From Bacteroidetes bacterium 43-93 (lineage in GTDB: Bacteria > Bacteroidota > Bacteroidia > Chitinophagales > Chitinophagaceae): DNA of 64,000 nt. How positions within the stretch are numbered: position 1 is the first letter of the stretch; each line of letters opens with the position of its first letter. This document shows positions 63,642-64,000 of the stretch, in pieces. The position numbers and the translations under genes were made by a program. The stretch is from assembly GCA_001897855.1 (NCBI GenBank), contig MKUO01000004.1:298497-362496 (forward strand), written 5' to 3'. Below the pieces are notes generated by a model, which was not told where the DNA came from, ran no database searches, and saw only the letters and a program-made list of their open reading frames with translations.

Positions 63642-64000
63642 TTAGTGAATATTTAAAGGTTAAAAAAGTACTTTAAATTGAGGTTTATTTAAGATAGTCG
63701 TATATTCTTTCTTTTTAGGCTTCTAGCAATCATGACAGATGGCATCGCAGCACGTTATACGCACTCTAAACTCCTTTTTTGCGACAATTGGGAGCGAAAC
63801 TATTATTTTCCACTTTTGCCGATAAAGGATATCTATTTCTGCCCTAGGACGTATTTATAGACTACATATTGATAGTACAAGCATGCTATCCGCCACCTTA
63901 AATGAATATTTGGGCCAACAAAGGGTCGCTATCAGCAATACAATTGCAATGTTTTTACAAGTCATGAATTATACCAATTAATAAGTTCCTATATCTGATA
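63642..64000. other. right-edge gap without a supported gene
   Basis: About 360 bp. Two short plus-strand frames (63732-63860, 42 codons; 63883-63981, 32 codons) have neither coding-like composition nor a clear promoter and are not called. The remainder is AT-rich. Confidence 0.5.

Noticed and set aside
63732..63981. Two short frames at the right edge (42 and 32 codons)
   Set aside because: No promoter, no family match and no codon-like pattern; likely noise.

Overview
The window looks like chromosomal DNA from a Bacteroidota, most likely a Chitinophagales-type soil or water bacterium. The evidence is: -7 promoter boxes of the TAnnTTTG type before kup, rlmD, lysS, dusB, katG and a tRNA; two secreted proteins with type IX secretion (T9SS) C-terminal sorting domains; an ECF sigma/FecR/STN/TonB-receptor gene set; TlpA-like thioredoxins fused to Bacteroidota-type N-terminal domains; and weak use of Shine-Dalgarno sequences. 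No species can be assigned by eye.

Layout. 1-4.4 kb: a glyoxalase-fold gene cut by the left edge, a YceI protein and a Crp/Fnr regulator on the minus strand, then small plus-strand genes and dusB. 4.5-20.5 kb: mostly housekeeping (kup, a beta-CASP metallo-hydrolase, a SurA-like isomerase, two tandem TlpA-like paralogs, rlmD, an HTH/membrane-protein pair, lysS, trmH, a glycosyltransferase). 20.6-28.4 kb: a six-gene minus-strand locus (ECF sigma, FecR, an STN-domain protein carrying 16-residue solenoid-like repeats, a second repeat protein, a TonB-dependent receptor, a GIN-domain lipoprotein). Three of its genes are preceded by the same two-box element, TAGGGGTA-N14-YGTC, a strong candidate for the promoter read by the locus's own sigma factor. 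28.5-47.9 kb: acs with an overlapping hydrolase gene, a two-component system divergent from a UspA-like/bestrophin pair, an AraC/SDR pair, a CstB-like sulfur enzyme divergent from katG, a T9SS-exported protein and a flotillin-like protein.

48.4-61 kb is an accessory island beside tRNA-Arg(TCT). It starts with a tyrosine recombinase followed by a decayed tRNA-Leu-like 3' fragment. It then holds a five-gene minus-strand defence operon whose genes overlap by 1-4 bp: type I restriction hsdR-hsdM-hsdS followed by a PtuA-like ABC ATPase and a PtuB-like HNH nuclease. HsdS carries an extra ~230-residue C-terminal region. Upstream are an excisionase-like HTH gene, a tiny membrane protein, a zinc-ribbon protein and an RteC-like protein. 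I did not find a convincing right-hand att repeat. 61-64 kb: a long imperfect inverted repeat, a frameshifted EGF-like lipoprotein gene and a second T9SS-sorted protein.

Several intergenic regions carry well-phased regulatory-looking repeats that fit the adjacent regulator: 21-bp-phased direct repeats near an AraC gene, 11-bp-phased repeats between an OmpR-type regulator and its divergent neighbour, TGTGAT-N4-ATCA palindromes fitting a Crp/Fnr protein, and a TGTAAA-N6-TTTACA palindrome before the HTH/membrane pair.
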